Assembly (NCBI GenBank): GCA_946220775.1
Contig: CAMIFC010000026.1
Coordinates: 1 to 29,466, forward strand
DNA from: an uncultured Corynebacterium sp.
GTDB taxonomy: Bacteria > Actinomycetota > Actinomycetes > Mycobacteriales > Mycobacteriaceae
Direction: 5' to 3'
Length of the DNA: 29,466 bases
How positions within the stretch are numbered: the first letter of the stretch is position 1; every line of letters begins with the position of its first letter. The notes under the pieces are model-generated. The model saw only the letters and a program-made list of their open reading frames with translations, did no database searches and was not told the origin of the DNA. The translations under genes were made by a program, and so were the position numbers. Positions 8,571 to 15,943 of this stretch are shown here, piece by piece.

Positions 8571-10019
8571 TTAGCGCAGCTCCTGGGCCGCCGCGTTAAT
8601 CACAGCGCGACCGATGGGGCCGGCGACGGAGTTACCTGTTGCTTCTTGCCCGAAGTCACCACCGTTTTCCACGAGGACGGCAACCGCTACATCGGCTTCA
8701 GTGGAAAACGCAATGTACCACGTGTGCGGGGCGGAGTTGCGGGAATCCTCGCCGTGTTCAGCGGTACCCGTCTTCGACGCGATGTTTGCCTGTCCACCGC
8801 CGTTTTGCTCGGAGAGCTTCATCAGGTCACGGAGCTGATCAGCCGTGCCCTTCGGCACCGCCTGGTTGAGCTTCTTCGGCTTGGTCTTGCGGAGGGTCTT
8901 CAGGTCAGGCCCGGTGATCTTAGAGATCAGGTGGGGTTCCATGCGGGTGCCACCATTGGCGATCGTTGCGGCGATCACGGCGTTTTGGAGTGGCGTCAAT
9001 GCAACGTCACGCTGGCCGATGGCGGACTGACCCAACGCGGGGGCGTCCGGAATCTCACCCAACACGGAACGCTGCATGGGCAGGCCGAGGCCATCGTAGG
9101 TATCGCCCACGCCGAAGGCTTCGGCGGTTTTGCGGAATGCTTCGGTGCCGTGCTTGATGCCCATTTCGACGAAGGGAACGTTGCAGGACTTCTCGAATGC
9201 CACCTGCAGAGTGGTCGTGTCGCCGGGGGCGCAGCGGGTGCCAGCGTAGTTTTCCAGGGTCGTGTTGGTGTTCGGCAGCGTCATTTGGTTGTTGGCGTTG
9301 ACCGGGGTGTCCGGGGTGTCTCCTGCCTCCAGTGCAGCGGCCGTCGTGATCACTTTGAACGTCGATCCCGGTGGCTGGGTCTGCTGGGTCGAACGGTTCA
9401 GTAGTGGTGCATCGGGGTTCTGATTCAGCGCCTGGAAATTCTCATCTGCCGCAGCGCTATCCTGCGTGGTGAGCTGTTTCGGGTTGAAGCTCGGGGCGCT
9501 GGCCATAGCGAGTATTTCACCGGTCGTCGGCTTCATCGCCACTACTGACCCGGAATAACCTTTGCTCGCCAGTTGATCGAACGCGACCTGCTGGACGTGG
9601 GGGTTGAGGGTCAACTCAACATTGGCGCCACGGACTTCCTTACCGGTGATCTGGTCCCAAATGCGGTGGGCGAATAGCGAGTCGTCTTCGCCGGTAAGGA
9701 TGGAGTTTTGGCTGGACTCAATGCCGGACGCCCCGTAGCGGTCGGAAAAGTAGCCTTCGACTGAGCCGAAGGCTTCGGGCGCGAACACGTACTCGCGGGA
9801 GTACAGTCCGTCCTCGTTCGCCGTGGACTGCGCCAGCACCTGGCCACCAGCGGAAATCTGGCCACGCTGGCGTTGCCGCATGTCGAGGTATTGGCGCGAG
9901 TTCTTCGGGTTTTCTGCCAGCTGCTTGGTTTGGAAGGCCTGAATCCATGTCAGGTTGATCAGCAGGATCAGTGAAAGCACCAGGGTGAAGATCGCTACTG
10001 CTTTGATCGGGCGATTCAC
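8571..10019 (-). CDS. pbpA: Penicillin-binding protein A, class B transpeptidase
   Basis: A 482-residue class B PBP. It has an N-terminal membrane anchor (about residues 7-29), a dimerisation-like domain, and a transpeptidase domain with all three active-site motifs: Ser219-Thr-Phe-Lys222, Ser278-Cys-Asn280 and Lys416-Thr-Gly418. It cross-links peptidoglycan in partnership with the SEDS protein encoded just before it. The start is GTG and overlaps the rodA stop as GTGA, indicating translational coupling. Length and context match PbpA of Corynebacterineae. Confidence 0.95.
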   Translation of the reverse strand: MNRPIKAVAIFTLVLSLILLINLTWIQAFQTKQLAENPKNSRQYLDMRQRQRGQISAGGQVLAQSTANEDGLYSREYVFAPEAFGSVEGYFSDRYGASGIESSQNSILTGEDDSLFAHRIWDQITGKEVRGANVELTLNPHVQQVAFDQLASKGYSGSVVAMKPTTGEILAMASAPSFNPKQLTTQDSAAADENFQALNQNPDAPLLNRSTQQTQPPGSTFKVITTAAALEAGDTPDTPVNANNQMTLPNTNTTLENYAGTRCAPGDTTTLQVAFEKSCNVPFVEMGIKHGTEAFRKTAEAFGVGDTYDGLGLPMQRSVLGEIPDAPALGQSAIGQRDVALTPLQNAVIAATIANGGTRMEPHLISKITGPDLKTLRKTKPKKLNQAVPKGTADQLRDLMKLSEQNGGGQANIASKTGTAEHGEDSRNSAPHTWYIAFSTEADVAVAVLVENGGDFGQEATGNSVAGPIGRAVINAAAQELR

Positions 10020-11434
10020 TGACCGCCTCCTTCCATTGGTGCTGGTGCTGCTGGTCCTGCTGGCCTTGCCGGTCCTGCCTGTGCCGCCGACTCAGCTCGG
10101 TTGTCTTCCGAATCATCCTCTCCCCGCTTGGAGTTCTGCTTTTCAATCGCGCGGCTGGCGCGAGCAGAGTTGGAGATTCGCAGGATGATCGCCATCAAAA
10201 TATAGTTCGCCAGAAGGGAAGTACCACCATGGGCGAGGAATGGTGTTGTCAGACCGGTCATCGGCATCAACCTGGAGATGCCACCGGTGACAACGAAGAC
10301 CTGCACCGCCACGGTCAGCGCCAGTCCGGCGGCGACAAGCTTGCCATAGGAATCGCGCACTTGCATGGCGGCGGTGAATCCGCGGATCACGAAGACGGCG
10401 TAGAGCAGAAGGATTGCTGCCAGGCCGACGAGGCCGAGTTCTTCGCCAAAGGCCGCGAGGATGAAGTCCGAGTGCACGACCGGGATTTGTTCTGGGTAGC
10501 CTTCGCCCAATCCCTTGCCAGTGATGCCGCCGTAGGACATTCCGAAGAGGGCTTGGGATAGCTGGAATCCGGTGGTGTCATAGTCCGCGATGGGGTCAAT
10601 GAAGTTCGACACACGTGCCTGGATCTTGTCCGAGATTTTGTACACGCCGATGGCGCCGACCGCAGCCAAGCCGAACCCAAGCACGATCCACGACGAGCGT
10701 CCGGTCGCCATGTAGAGCATGCCCAGCACGGTGCCGAAAAGCAGCAGCGCGGGGCCGAAGTCGTTTTGCATCGCGGAGATCATCAGCGCCAAACCCCACA
10801 CCAGGAAGAGTGGGCCCATGTCTCGCAAGCGGGGGAATTGCATGCCCAGCAGGTGCTTGCCGGCCACGGAAAACAGGCGGCGCTTATTCACCAACAACGT
10901 GGCGAAGAACAGCAGAAGCAGGATCTTGGCGAACTCACCCGGCTGGATGGAAAACGGCCCAATGGAGATCCACACTTGGGCGTCGGCGTTGAGTTCACTT
11001 TTGGGCCACACGATGGGCAGCGCCAACAACAGCACGCCGACCAATCCCATGATGTAGCTATAGTCCTGCAGCGAGCGGTGGTCCTTGAGGACGATCAGCA
11101 CACCCACCATCAGCGCCACACCCACGAAGGTCCACATGACCTGCGATTTTGCCAGGGACATCCCAGTGGGCAGGTCGATGCGGTAGATCATCACCAGCCC
11201 AATACCGTTGAGGAGCGCGGCGATGGGCAGCAGAATCTGGTCAGCGTCGGGCACAATCCAGTTCATCACCAGGTGGGCGACCAGGAATACGGCGAAGAAC
11301 CCGCCGACGAGGACGAATACCTCGGAGGTGACCTCATTTCCCTGGGCCAATTCCAACGAGATCACCGCGAAGAACATCACCACGGCACCGAGCAGCAGCA
11401 GTAGGCCTTCGGTTTTGCGTTTAAAGAAGCTCAC
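10016..11434 (-). CDS. rodA: SEDS peptidoglycan glycosyltransferase, RodA/FtsW family
   Basis: A 472-residue polytopic protein with roughly ten or more membrane helices, typical of the RodA/FtsW/SpoVE family. These polymerise lipid II into glycan strands together with a class B PBP, here PbpA. The conserved segments QPGEFAKI (around residue 165), the NDFGPALLL segment with the family Asp, and the C-terminal LTTPFLAHGGTSLL are all present. The cytoplasmic C-terminus is Ala/Pro/Gly-rich. The start is GTG, one base after the ppp stop codon; the 3' end overlaps pbpA by 4 bp. Confidence 0.95.
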   Translation of the reverse strand: MSFFKRKTEGLLLLLGAVVMFFAVISLELAQGNEVTSEVFVLVGGFFAVFLVAHLVMNWIVPDADQILLPIAALLNGIGLVMIYRIDLPTGMSLAKSQVMWTFVGVALMVGVLIVLKDHRSLQDYSYIMGLVGVLLLALPIVWPKSELNADAQVWISIGPFSIQPGEFAKILLLLFFATLLVNKRRLFSVAGKHLLGMQFPRLRDMGPLFLVWGLALMISAMQNDFGPALLLFGTVLGMLYMATGRSSWIVLGFGLAAVGAIGVYKISDKIQARVSNFIDPIADYDTTGFQLSQALFGMSYGGITGKGLGEGYPEQIPVVHSDFILAAFGEELGLVGLAAILLLYAVFVIRGFTAAMQVRDSYGKLVAAGLALTVAVQVFVVTGGISRLMPMTGLTTPFLAHGGTSLLANYILMAIILRISNSARASRAIEKQNSKRGEDDSEDNRAESAAQAGPARPAGPAAPAPMEGGGQ

Positions 11435-11435
11435 C

Positions 11436-13058
11436 CTATTTCACCTCCCGGCACGACACTCCCGGGGTCGTCAGATCTTCAGGAGCGTCACGCTTACTCG
11501 GACGTCGGGAATCCCGGATATTGTCGGATCCCTTCTTCTTCGCGTTATCGCCGGGCGCACGCGTCACGCACACCGGCAGGGTTTGTTCGACCAGCCGGTT
11601 AATCTGTTCGACGATCGCCTGGTAACTATCCTCCGGCATGTTTTCGATGGTGCTGCGTGCGGAGGGGTTCAGGTCTGCGGTGCTAAAGAAGTGGCAGTCG
11701 GTGTGGGGGTGCGGGCCACCCGCGGCGCTATCGGAGCCGACGGAAACGAGCCGCACTTCGGCTTGCTCATTGAGGCAAACGTGCTGGTAGGTAGAGTTAA
11801 TCTGCATTCCAAGCACGGATAGTTGCGTGCCGTTTTTCACCACGATTTGATCCTGATCCACCGCGACGAAGTACGTGTCGTTTACCCGCTTGTAACCCGC
11901 AATCATGCCGCCGATCATCCCGATGACCACGACTAATACGAGGGCACCAATGATCCAGCTTGCGGTGTTCTTGGTTTTCTTTTTTGGGACGCCAGCCTCG
12001 CCAGCGTCTTCATCCCCCGAGTCGCCGGCCGTGCGGCCGGCGTCGGAGTCAGTTGTTTCTGCGCCGGTGTTGTCCAGTGTTGACACGCTGGGGTTCGCTG
12101 GTGCGTCGCCTTGAGCTGGTTCCTCTGTGTCGTTTTCCTCCTCGGGGAGGGGTGCGTCCCAGGAATTGGTGACGCTCGCGCCGCTGAGCGCGGCGCGAGA
12201 CGCAGGCGTATCTGCCCACCCAGTCGTGTCGGAAACTTCGGACTCTGGACCGGCTGCACCGACGAGCACGGGCTGGTTCGGCAAGTTATCGAGGGTGTCG
12301 GTGTCATCGCTGTCACCCGTGGCGTCCAAAATATCGGCGACGACGACGGTGACATTATCCGGACCACCGCCGCGGAGGGCCATCTCGACGAGTTTGCTGG
12401 CGGCGCGTTGCGGGTCGCCGGTGGATAATACGTCGAGCATCGTGTCGAAACTTACGGGGTCGGACAGGCCATCGGAGCAGAGCATGAACCGGTCGCCGGG
12501 GCGTACCTCCATGGTCTGCAGGGTTGGTTCGACGACGCGGCCGGTGAGCGCTTTGAGGATCAGCGACCGTTGCGGGTGGGAACTTGCGTCTGCCGGGTCG
12601 AGTTTACCTTCGTCGACGAGTGATTGGACGAACGTGTCATCCCTGGTCAGCTGGCAAAGGTCGCCGTCGCGCAACAAGTAGGCGCGGGAGTCACCAACGT
12701 GGCAAATCCCGGCCTCTCCTTTGCGGAATAGCAGGGCGGTCAGGGTGCAGCCCATGCCCTGGAGCTGGGGGTTTTCATCCACGTGGGAGGCGATGTGCTG
12801 ATTGCCTTCCTCCACAGCTCCGGCGAGCATCGTGGTGAGCCGACCGTGATGGTCCGGCTCATCGAGCAGCGGGGAGTCGAGGCGGCGCAGAGACTCAATG
12901 AGGAACGAGCTGGCCACCTCGCCGGCCGCGTGACCACCCATGCCGTCCGCCAATGCAATGAGGCGTGGCCCGGCGTAGGCGGAGTCTTCGTTGTTTTTGC
13001 GCACCAGTCCACGGTCGGAGGAGGCCGCGTAATTGAGCGCGAGGCGCATGTCGGTCAT
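11436..13058 (-). CDS. ppp: PP2C-type Ser/Thr protein phosphatase
   Basis: A 540-residue membrane phosphatase (PstP in mycobacteria) that reverses phosphorylation by PknA and PknB. The PP2C domain (about 1-240) contains the metal-binding motifs DRGLVRKNNED, ALADGMGGH, GDSRAYLLRDG, LCSDGLSD and GGPDNVTVVV. An acidic linker follows, then a Lys-rich KKKTKN patch, a membrane helix at about 368-390 (WIIGALVLVVVIGMIGGMI) and an extracellular region. The ATG overlaps the fhaB stop as ATGA. The KKK patch coincides with the T-tract/GGACGCCA element at 11987-11994. Confidence 0.95.
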   Translation of the reverse strand: MTDMRLALNYAASSDRGLVRKNNEDSAYAGPRLIALADGMGGHAAGEVASSFLIESLRRLDSPLLDEPDHHGRLTTMLAGAVEEGNQHIASHVDENPQLQGMGCTLTALLFRKGEAGICHVGDSRAYLLRDGDLCQLTRDDTFVQSLVDEGKLDPADASSHPQRSLILKALTGRVVEPTLQTMEVRPGDRFMLCSDGLSDPVSFDTMLDVLSTGDPQRAASKLVEMALRGGGPDNVTVVVADILDATGDSDDTDTLDNLPNQPVLVGAAGPESEVSDTTGWADTPASRAALSGASVTNSWDAPLPEEENDTEEPAQGDAPANPSVSTLDNTGAETTDSDAGRTAGDSGDEDAGEAGVPKKKTKNTASWIIGALVLVVVIGMIGGMIAGYKRVNDTYFVAVDQDQIVVKNGTQLSVLGMQINSTYQHVCLNEQAEVRLVSVGSDSAAGGPHPHTDCHFFSTADLNPSARSTIENMPEDSYQAIVEQINRLVEQTLPVCVTRAPGDNAKKKGSDNIRDSRRPSKRDAPEDLTTPGVSCREVK

Positions 13059-13543
13059 CGCTCCATCCTCACTTGGGTTTGCCCAATCCGAAGTTCCATC
13101 CCGGCAGTTAGTCGCTCCGGTTGATCGAGTCGCTGGCCGTTGACCCAGGTACCGTTGCGGGAATCCTGGTCTTCGACGAACCAGTCGCGGCCTCGGCGAA
13201 TGAGGCGGGCGTGCGTGCCGGAGGCGAAGTCATCATCCAATTGCAAGGTGCAGGAGGAAGATCGGCCGATGGTAATTTCCTCGTAACCTTGGAAGTTTAA
13301 TGTGGTGCCGGTTAAGGGGCCAGACGTAAGCTCCAGATAGCTTGGTGGTTTTGACCTGCTGAAAGTGTTGCGCAGACTGGTGCGTTCGTTGGGGCCAGAA
13401 AAGCCTGAGGCTGCGCCGAACTTCGGTGCCACACCGGATGCTTCAACCGTATCTTTGCGCAGCGCGCGGATCGTCATCCAGATAAAGAACCACAGCAGTA
13501 CGAGCAGTCCAATCTTGACCACAAGCAACAGCGTGGTTTGCAC
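13055..13543 (-). CDS. fhaB: FHA domain protein FhaB (FipA-like)
   Basis: A short protein with an N-terminal membrane helix (LLVVKIGLLVLLWFFIWM) and a C-terminal FHA domain that recognises phosphothreonine: ITIGRSSSC, GTHARL and DSRNGTWVNG are the ligand-binding segments. I place the start at GTG 13543 (162 residues) because AAGGAG lies 9 bases upstream of it; the longer TTG at 13552 would sit directly against that RBS. In mycobacteria the orthologue links FtsZ and FtsQ and is read by PknA-dependent phosphorylation. The gene overlaps ppp by 4 bp and heads the tight fhaB-pknA run. Confidence 0.9.
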   Translation of the reverse strand: MQTTLLLVVKIGLLVLLWFFIWMTIRALRKDTVEASGVAPKFGAASGFSGPNERTSLRNTFSRSKPPSYLELTSGPLTGTTLNFQGYEEITIGRSSSCTLQLDDDFASGTHARLIRRGRDWFVEDQDSRNGTWVNGQRLDQPERLTAGMELRIGQTQVRMER

Positions 13544-13700
13544 GGCCTTCAACTCCTTCAGATGGTATAGCCTCGCGAGGATGGAGGCAGGGAACTAATC
13601 CTAGTTTAGAGGGAGTGTCGCGTATAGGGGCGCGGGTGGCCGGTTGTAGGCGCGGTTGGCCTGGGGAAAACCGGGAGAAAATAGGGTTTGTAAAAGGTTT

Positions 13701-13778
13701 TAGTGGAACCGGACGGCGAATTTAGCGGCGAATTTAGTGTAAACGGACAGTGAGCCTAGTGGAAACGGACAGTGATTT
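13701..13778. repeat. 22-bp tandem repeat overlapping the 3' end of fhaA
   Basis: Units beginning TAGTG start at 13701, 13735 and 13757, with a shortened TAGCGGCGAATT unit at 13723. The last two are exactly 22 bp apart and differ at few positions (TAGTGtAAACGGACAGTGA and TAGTGGAAACGGACAGTGA). The unit at 13757 supplies the last six codons and shares the stop region of fhaA; the others lie in the fhaA-fhaB gap. Confidence 0.7.
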
Positions 13779-15150
13779 CGGAATGACCGATCATGATCAC
13801 GTCACCGTCGGCGAGGAGCCAGTTTTCAATCGGTGTTTCATTCACCGTCGTGCCGTTGGTGGATTGCAGGTCGGTGAGCACGGCATCAAAGCCATCCCAC
13901 ACGATTTCGGCGTGCTGACGCGACACCCCAGTATCAGGAATCCGTAGGTCAACGGTATTTCCTCGCCCGATGAGGTTGCTTCCTTCCTGGAGCTCGTAGT
14001 GCCGGTCGGAGCCGTCCTGCAGGGTCAGGGTGACGGTGCGCTTTTCCTCTTCCCCATACGGTTGGCCGGATCCGCCGCGCACCGGCGTGACACTATCCGC
14101 CGCGTGCGTGATGACAGTCGTCCCCGGCTCACCGTGCGACGCATCTCCCGGTTCGTCCGAATATGCCCCCATTCCAGGATGGACGCCAGACTCATTCTCC
14201 TGATGCTCAGCCAAAACGGCGAATGGATCGCGGCCAGCCCTCTTGGGATTTCGAACTGACTGGCGGGGGTGGTAGTCAGTTTGGTCTTGGCCTACTTGGT
14301 CGTAGTCGTAGCCCGCTTGGTTGGGATCCGCCTGGTCTTCCCACTGCATGTGATGAGAGGCGTAGTCATCCTGACTACCCGGGCTTGGCTGCACAATCGA
14401 TCCGAGTCCGGATTCCGCGGAGTATGCTGACGCGTCGGGCTGGTCTTCGGCGTAACCATTGTGGCCGGTGGCGTCCTGATAAGAAAAGCCGGAAGAGTCG
14501 ACGGCGGGAAAGGAATCGCTGTCGGCGTCATAGTCGCGGGCGGCGGCTTGGCGGGGTTCAGGCGTGCTGGTTGGCCATTCTGCTTGGCCGGGCTCGGGTG
14601 CTTGCTCGAACGCTGCGGAACCCGCAGCCCCTGCTCCGGCGGCGTCTGCTGCATCGTCGGACCAGCCATAGTCGGACTCGTCCTCGGGGGCTTCGTCCCC
14701 AGAATCGTCGAAACCGGCGGCATCGTAATCGGCGGCGTCCGCGTCCGCTTCCGGAGGGGAGTAGCTGTCCGGAATATTGAAGCGGGAATCGGTATCCAAT
14801 TGCCCGGTGTGGAGGTCGTCGGCCACGCGAAGATCGATGGTGACCTTATCGTTCGTCATCCAACCTCGGTTGCGGATGAAACGACCCAGGCGAGTCGAAA
14901 GGTCCTTGATCAGAGTCGGGTGTCGATCCAGGAGGGAATCGTAATCCTTTGAGGACACCTGCACGATGAAGAAGCTGGGTGCCAACTTGTGGCCTTCACC
15001 GTTGACCATGACGGACTCCTCGGCCTGCTGCTTGAGGAGTTCGTCGATTTCCGTGGGAACGACTTCGCCACCGAAAACCCGGGCGAAGGTGTTATCCAGC
15101 CCGCGTTGCAGCGAGGTGTCGAGTTTTCGAAACTTCCCGAAGATGTCCAT
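13756..15150 (-). CDS. fhaA: FHA domain protein FhaA with N-terminal DUF3662 domain
   Basis: A 464-residue cytoplasmic protein. Residues 1 to about 115 form the DUF3662 domain typical of FhaA (FGKFRKLDTSLQRGLDNTFARVF at the start). A long Asp/Tyr/Gln/Ser-rich disordered linker (about 120-365) follows. The C-terminal FHA domain (about 375-464) has IGRGNTVDLRIPD, GVSRQHAEI and STNGTTVN. FhaA binds phosphorylated partners of PknB, such as the MviN pseudokinase domain in mycobacteria, and tunes peptidoglycan synthesis. AGGAA lies before the ATG. It is the first gene of the signalling cluster, about 200 bp before fhaB. Confidence 0.94.
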   Translation of the reverse strand: MDIFGKFRKLDTSLQRGLDNTFARVFGGEVVPTEIDELLKQQAEESVMVNGEGHKLAPSFFIVQVSSKDYDSLLDRHPTLIKDLSTRLGRFIRNRGWMTNDKVTIDLRVADDLHTGQLDTDSRFNIPDSYSPPEADADAADYDAAGFDDSGDEAPEDESDYGWSDDAADAAGAGAAGSAAFEQAPEPGQAEWPTSTPEPRQAAARDYDADSDSFPAVDSSGFSYQDATGHNGYAEDQPDASAYSAESGLGSIVQPSPGSQDDYASHHMQWEDQADPNQAGYDYDQVGQDQTDYHPRQSVRNPKRAGRDPFAVLAEHQENESGVHPGMGAYSDEPGDASHGEPGTTVITHAADSVTPVRGGSGQPYGEEEKRTVTLTLQDGSDRHYELQEGSNLIGRGNTVDLRIPDTGVSRQHAEIVWDGFDAVLTDLQSTNGTTVNETPIENWLLADGDVIMIGHSEITVRFH

Positions 15151-15595
15151 TGTGTTCCTTTCCTGGCAGTTTTCCGGCGCCGTGGACCGAGCCTGTGCTC
15201 TGGTTTGGGGCTCCTGGTGGCTCCAGTGATCCCTGTGGTTTCTGTGGTCAGGGGCGTGCGAACGCCCCTGGAGCGGTGTTCCGGGGTGTCGGATTTCCGC
15301 ATGTCAGAGTTCCAAAAGGATGCCTCCTAGGAGCTACCTGGAGTGACGTGTCCCGGGAGAGCTCCCAGGGGGGTGTCATCCTCACCCCGAGGACGAATGA
15401 TCGTCTAGGGGGCACAGGGCAGCGAGGATCAGAAAATCATTGATAGTTGATGCGTTGAGCCTACAAGTCTTCAGTAAATTCTTTGGGAATTTGGACTGTG
15501 AGAATTCCAACAAATGACTCCCTGAATCGAATTCACTGAAAGAATTATAGTTTCCCCGTGTGGGGGAGTGGGGTTATCGCAGGTCGGCAGGCGAT
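15151..15595. other. Long intergenic region upstream of fhaA: hairpin and operator-like repeat, no gene
   Basis: No coding gene is supported. A perfect 9-bp stem with a GCGA loop lies at 15249-15270 (CAGGGGCGT with ACGCCCCTG), inside the probable fhaA leader. The stretch 15430-15550 is clearly AT-richer. In it GGAATT and AATTCC arms (about 15486-15507) flank a 10-12-nt centre, an operator-like inverted repeat. An exact TATAAT reads on the minus strand at 15544-15549 but lacks a good -35; TATCAA nearer to fhaA is an alternative -10. The fhaA promoter should lie here but I cannot fix it. Confidence 0.4.
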
Positions 15596-15624
15596 TTGGT
15601 AGACATCTTTGGTTGTGCTAGGCT
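15596..15624 (+). promoter_or_regulatory. Promoter of tRNA-Leu
   Basis: TTGGTA (15596-15601) and TAGGCT (15619-15624) are separated by exactly 17 bp, about 60 bp upstream of the tRNA. The predicted leader contains an AACAGC/GCTGTT hairpin near 15640-15662. Confidence 0.5.
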
Positions 15625-15686
15625 TCTCTACGTTGCACCAACAGCTGCTCGCAGCGCTGTTGATTGCTCCATGCGTTTAGCGTCAC

Positions 15687-15774
15687 GGGCGAGTGGCGGA
15701 ATTGGCAGACGCGCTGGCTTCAGGTGCCAGTGTCCTTATAGGACGTGGGGGTTCAAGTCCCCCTTCGCCCACCA
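15687..15774 (+). tRNA. tRNA-Leu (CAG)
   Basis: An 88-nt class II tRNA with an encoded CCA end. Acceptor GGGCGAG (15687-15693) pairs with TTCGCCC; the anticodon stem CTGGC/GCCAG encloses the loop TTCAGGT with anticodon CAG at 15721-15723. A variable arm and the T-loop GTTCAAGTC are present. It decodes CUG. The position directly beyond fhaA matches leuT of mycobacteria. Confidence 0.97.
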
Positions 15775-15777
15775 ACG

Positions 15778-15849
15778 GCAACCTTCGGGTTGCATAGACC
15801 GGCGGTTCCAACCCATCAGTGGTTGGGACCGCCGGTTTTCTTTATTTCA
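15778..15849 (+). terminator. Intrinsic terminator of tRNA-Leu, preceded by a TTCG tetraloop hairpin
   Basis: A small hairpin GCAACC-TTCG-GGTTGC (15778-15793) is followed by a 16-bp stem with one G-T pair (15798-15813 with 15821-15836), a 7-nt loop and then TTTCTTTATTT. This is a strong intrinsic terminator. Confidence 0.85.
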
Positions 15850-15943
15850 AAGGTTATGGGGCGGTGCGTTCGGCCCGCTGCCTACGAGCCCCGTTACCCC
15901 CCGCACCTGCGCGCTACCAGCACCGAGCAACGGGGCCACGCCC

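Noticed and set aside
8550..9404. Long + strand ORF across pknA/pbpA, and similar ones at 17429-18244 and 18773-19606
   Set aside because: They overlap well-identified minus-strand genes throughout and show no family motif; GC-rich genomes produce such shadows.
13552..13552. TTG 13552 as the fhaB start
   Set aside because: It would directly touch the AAGGAG sequence; GTG 13543 has the proper spacing.
15544..15549. Exact TATAAT on the minus strand as the fhaA promoter
   Set aside because: There is no acceptable -35 at 16-18 bp and it lies almost 400 bp from fhaA; kept only as a remark.
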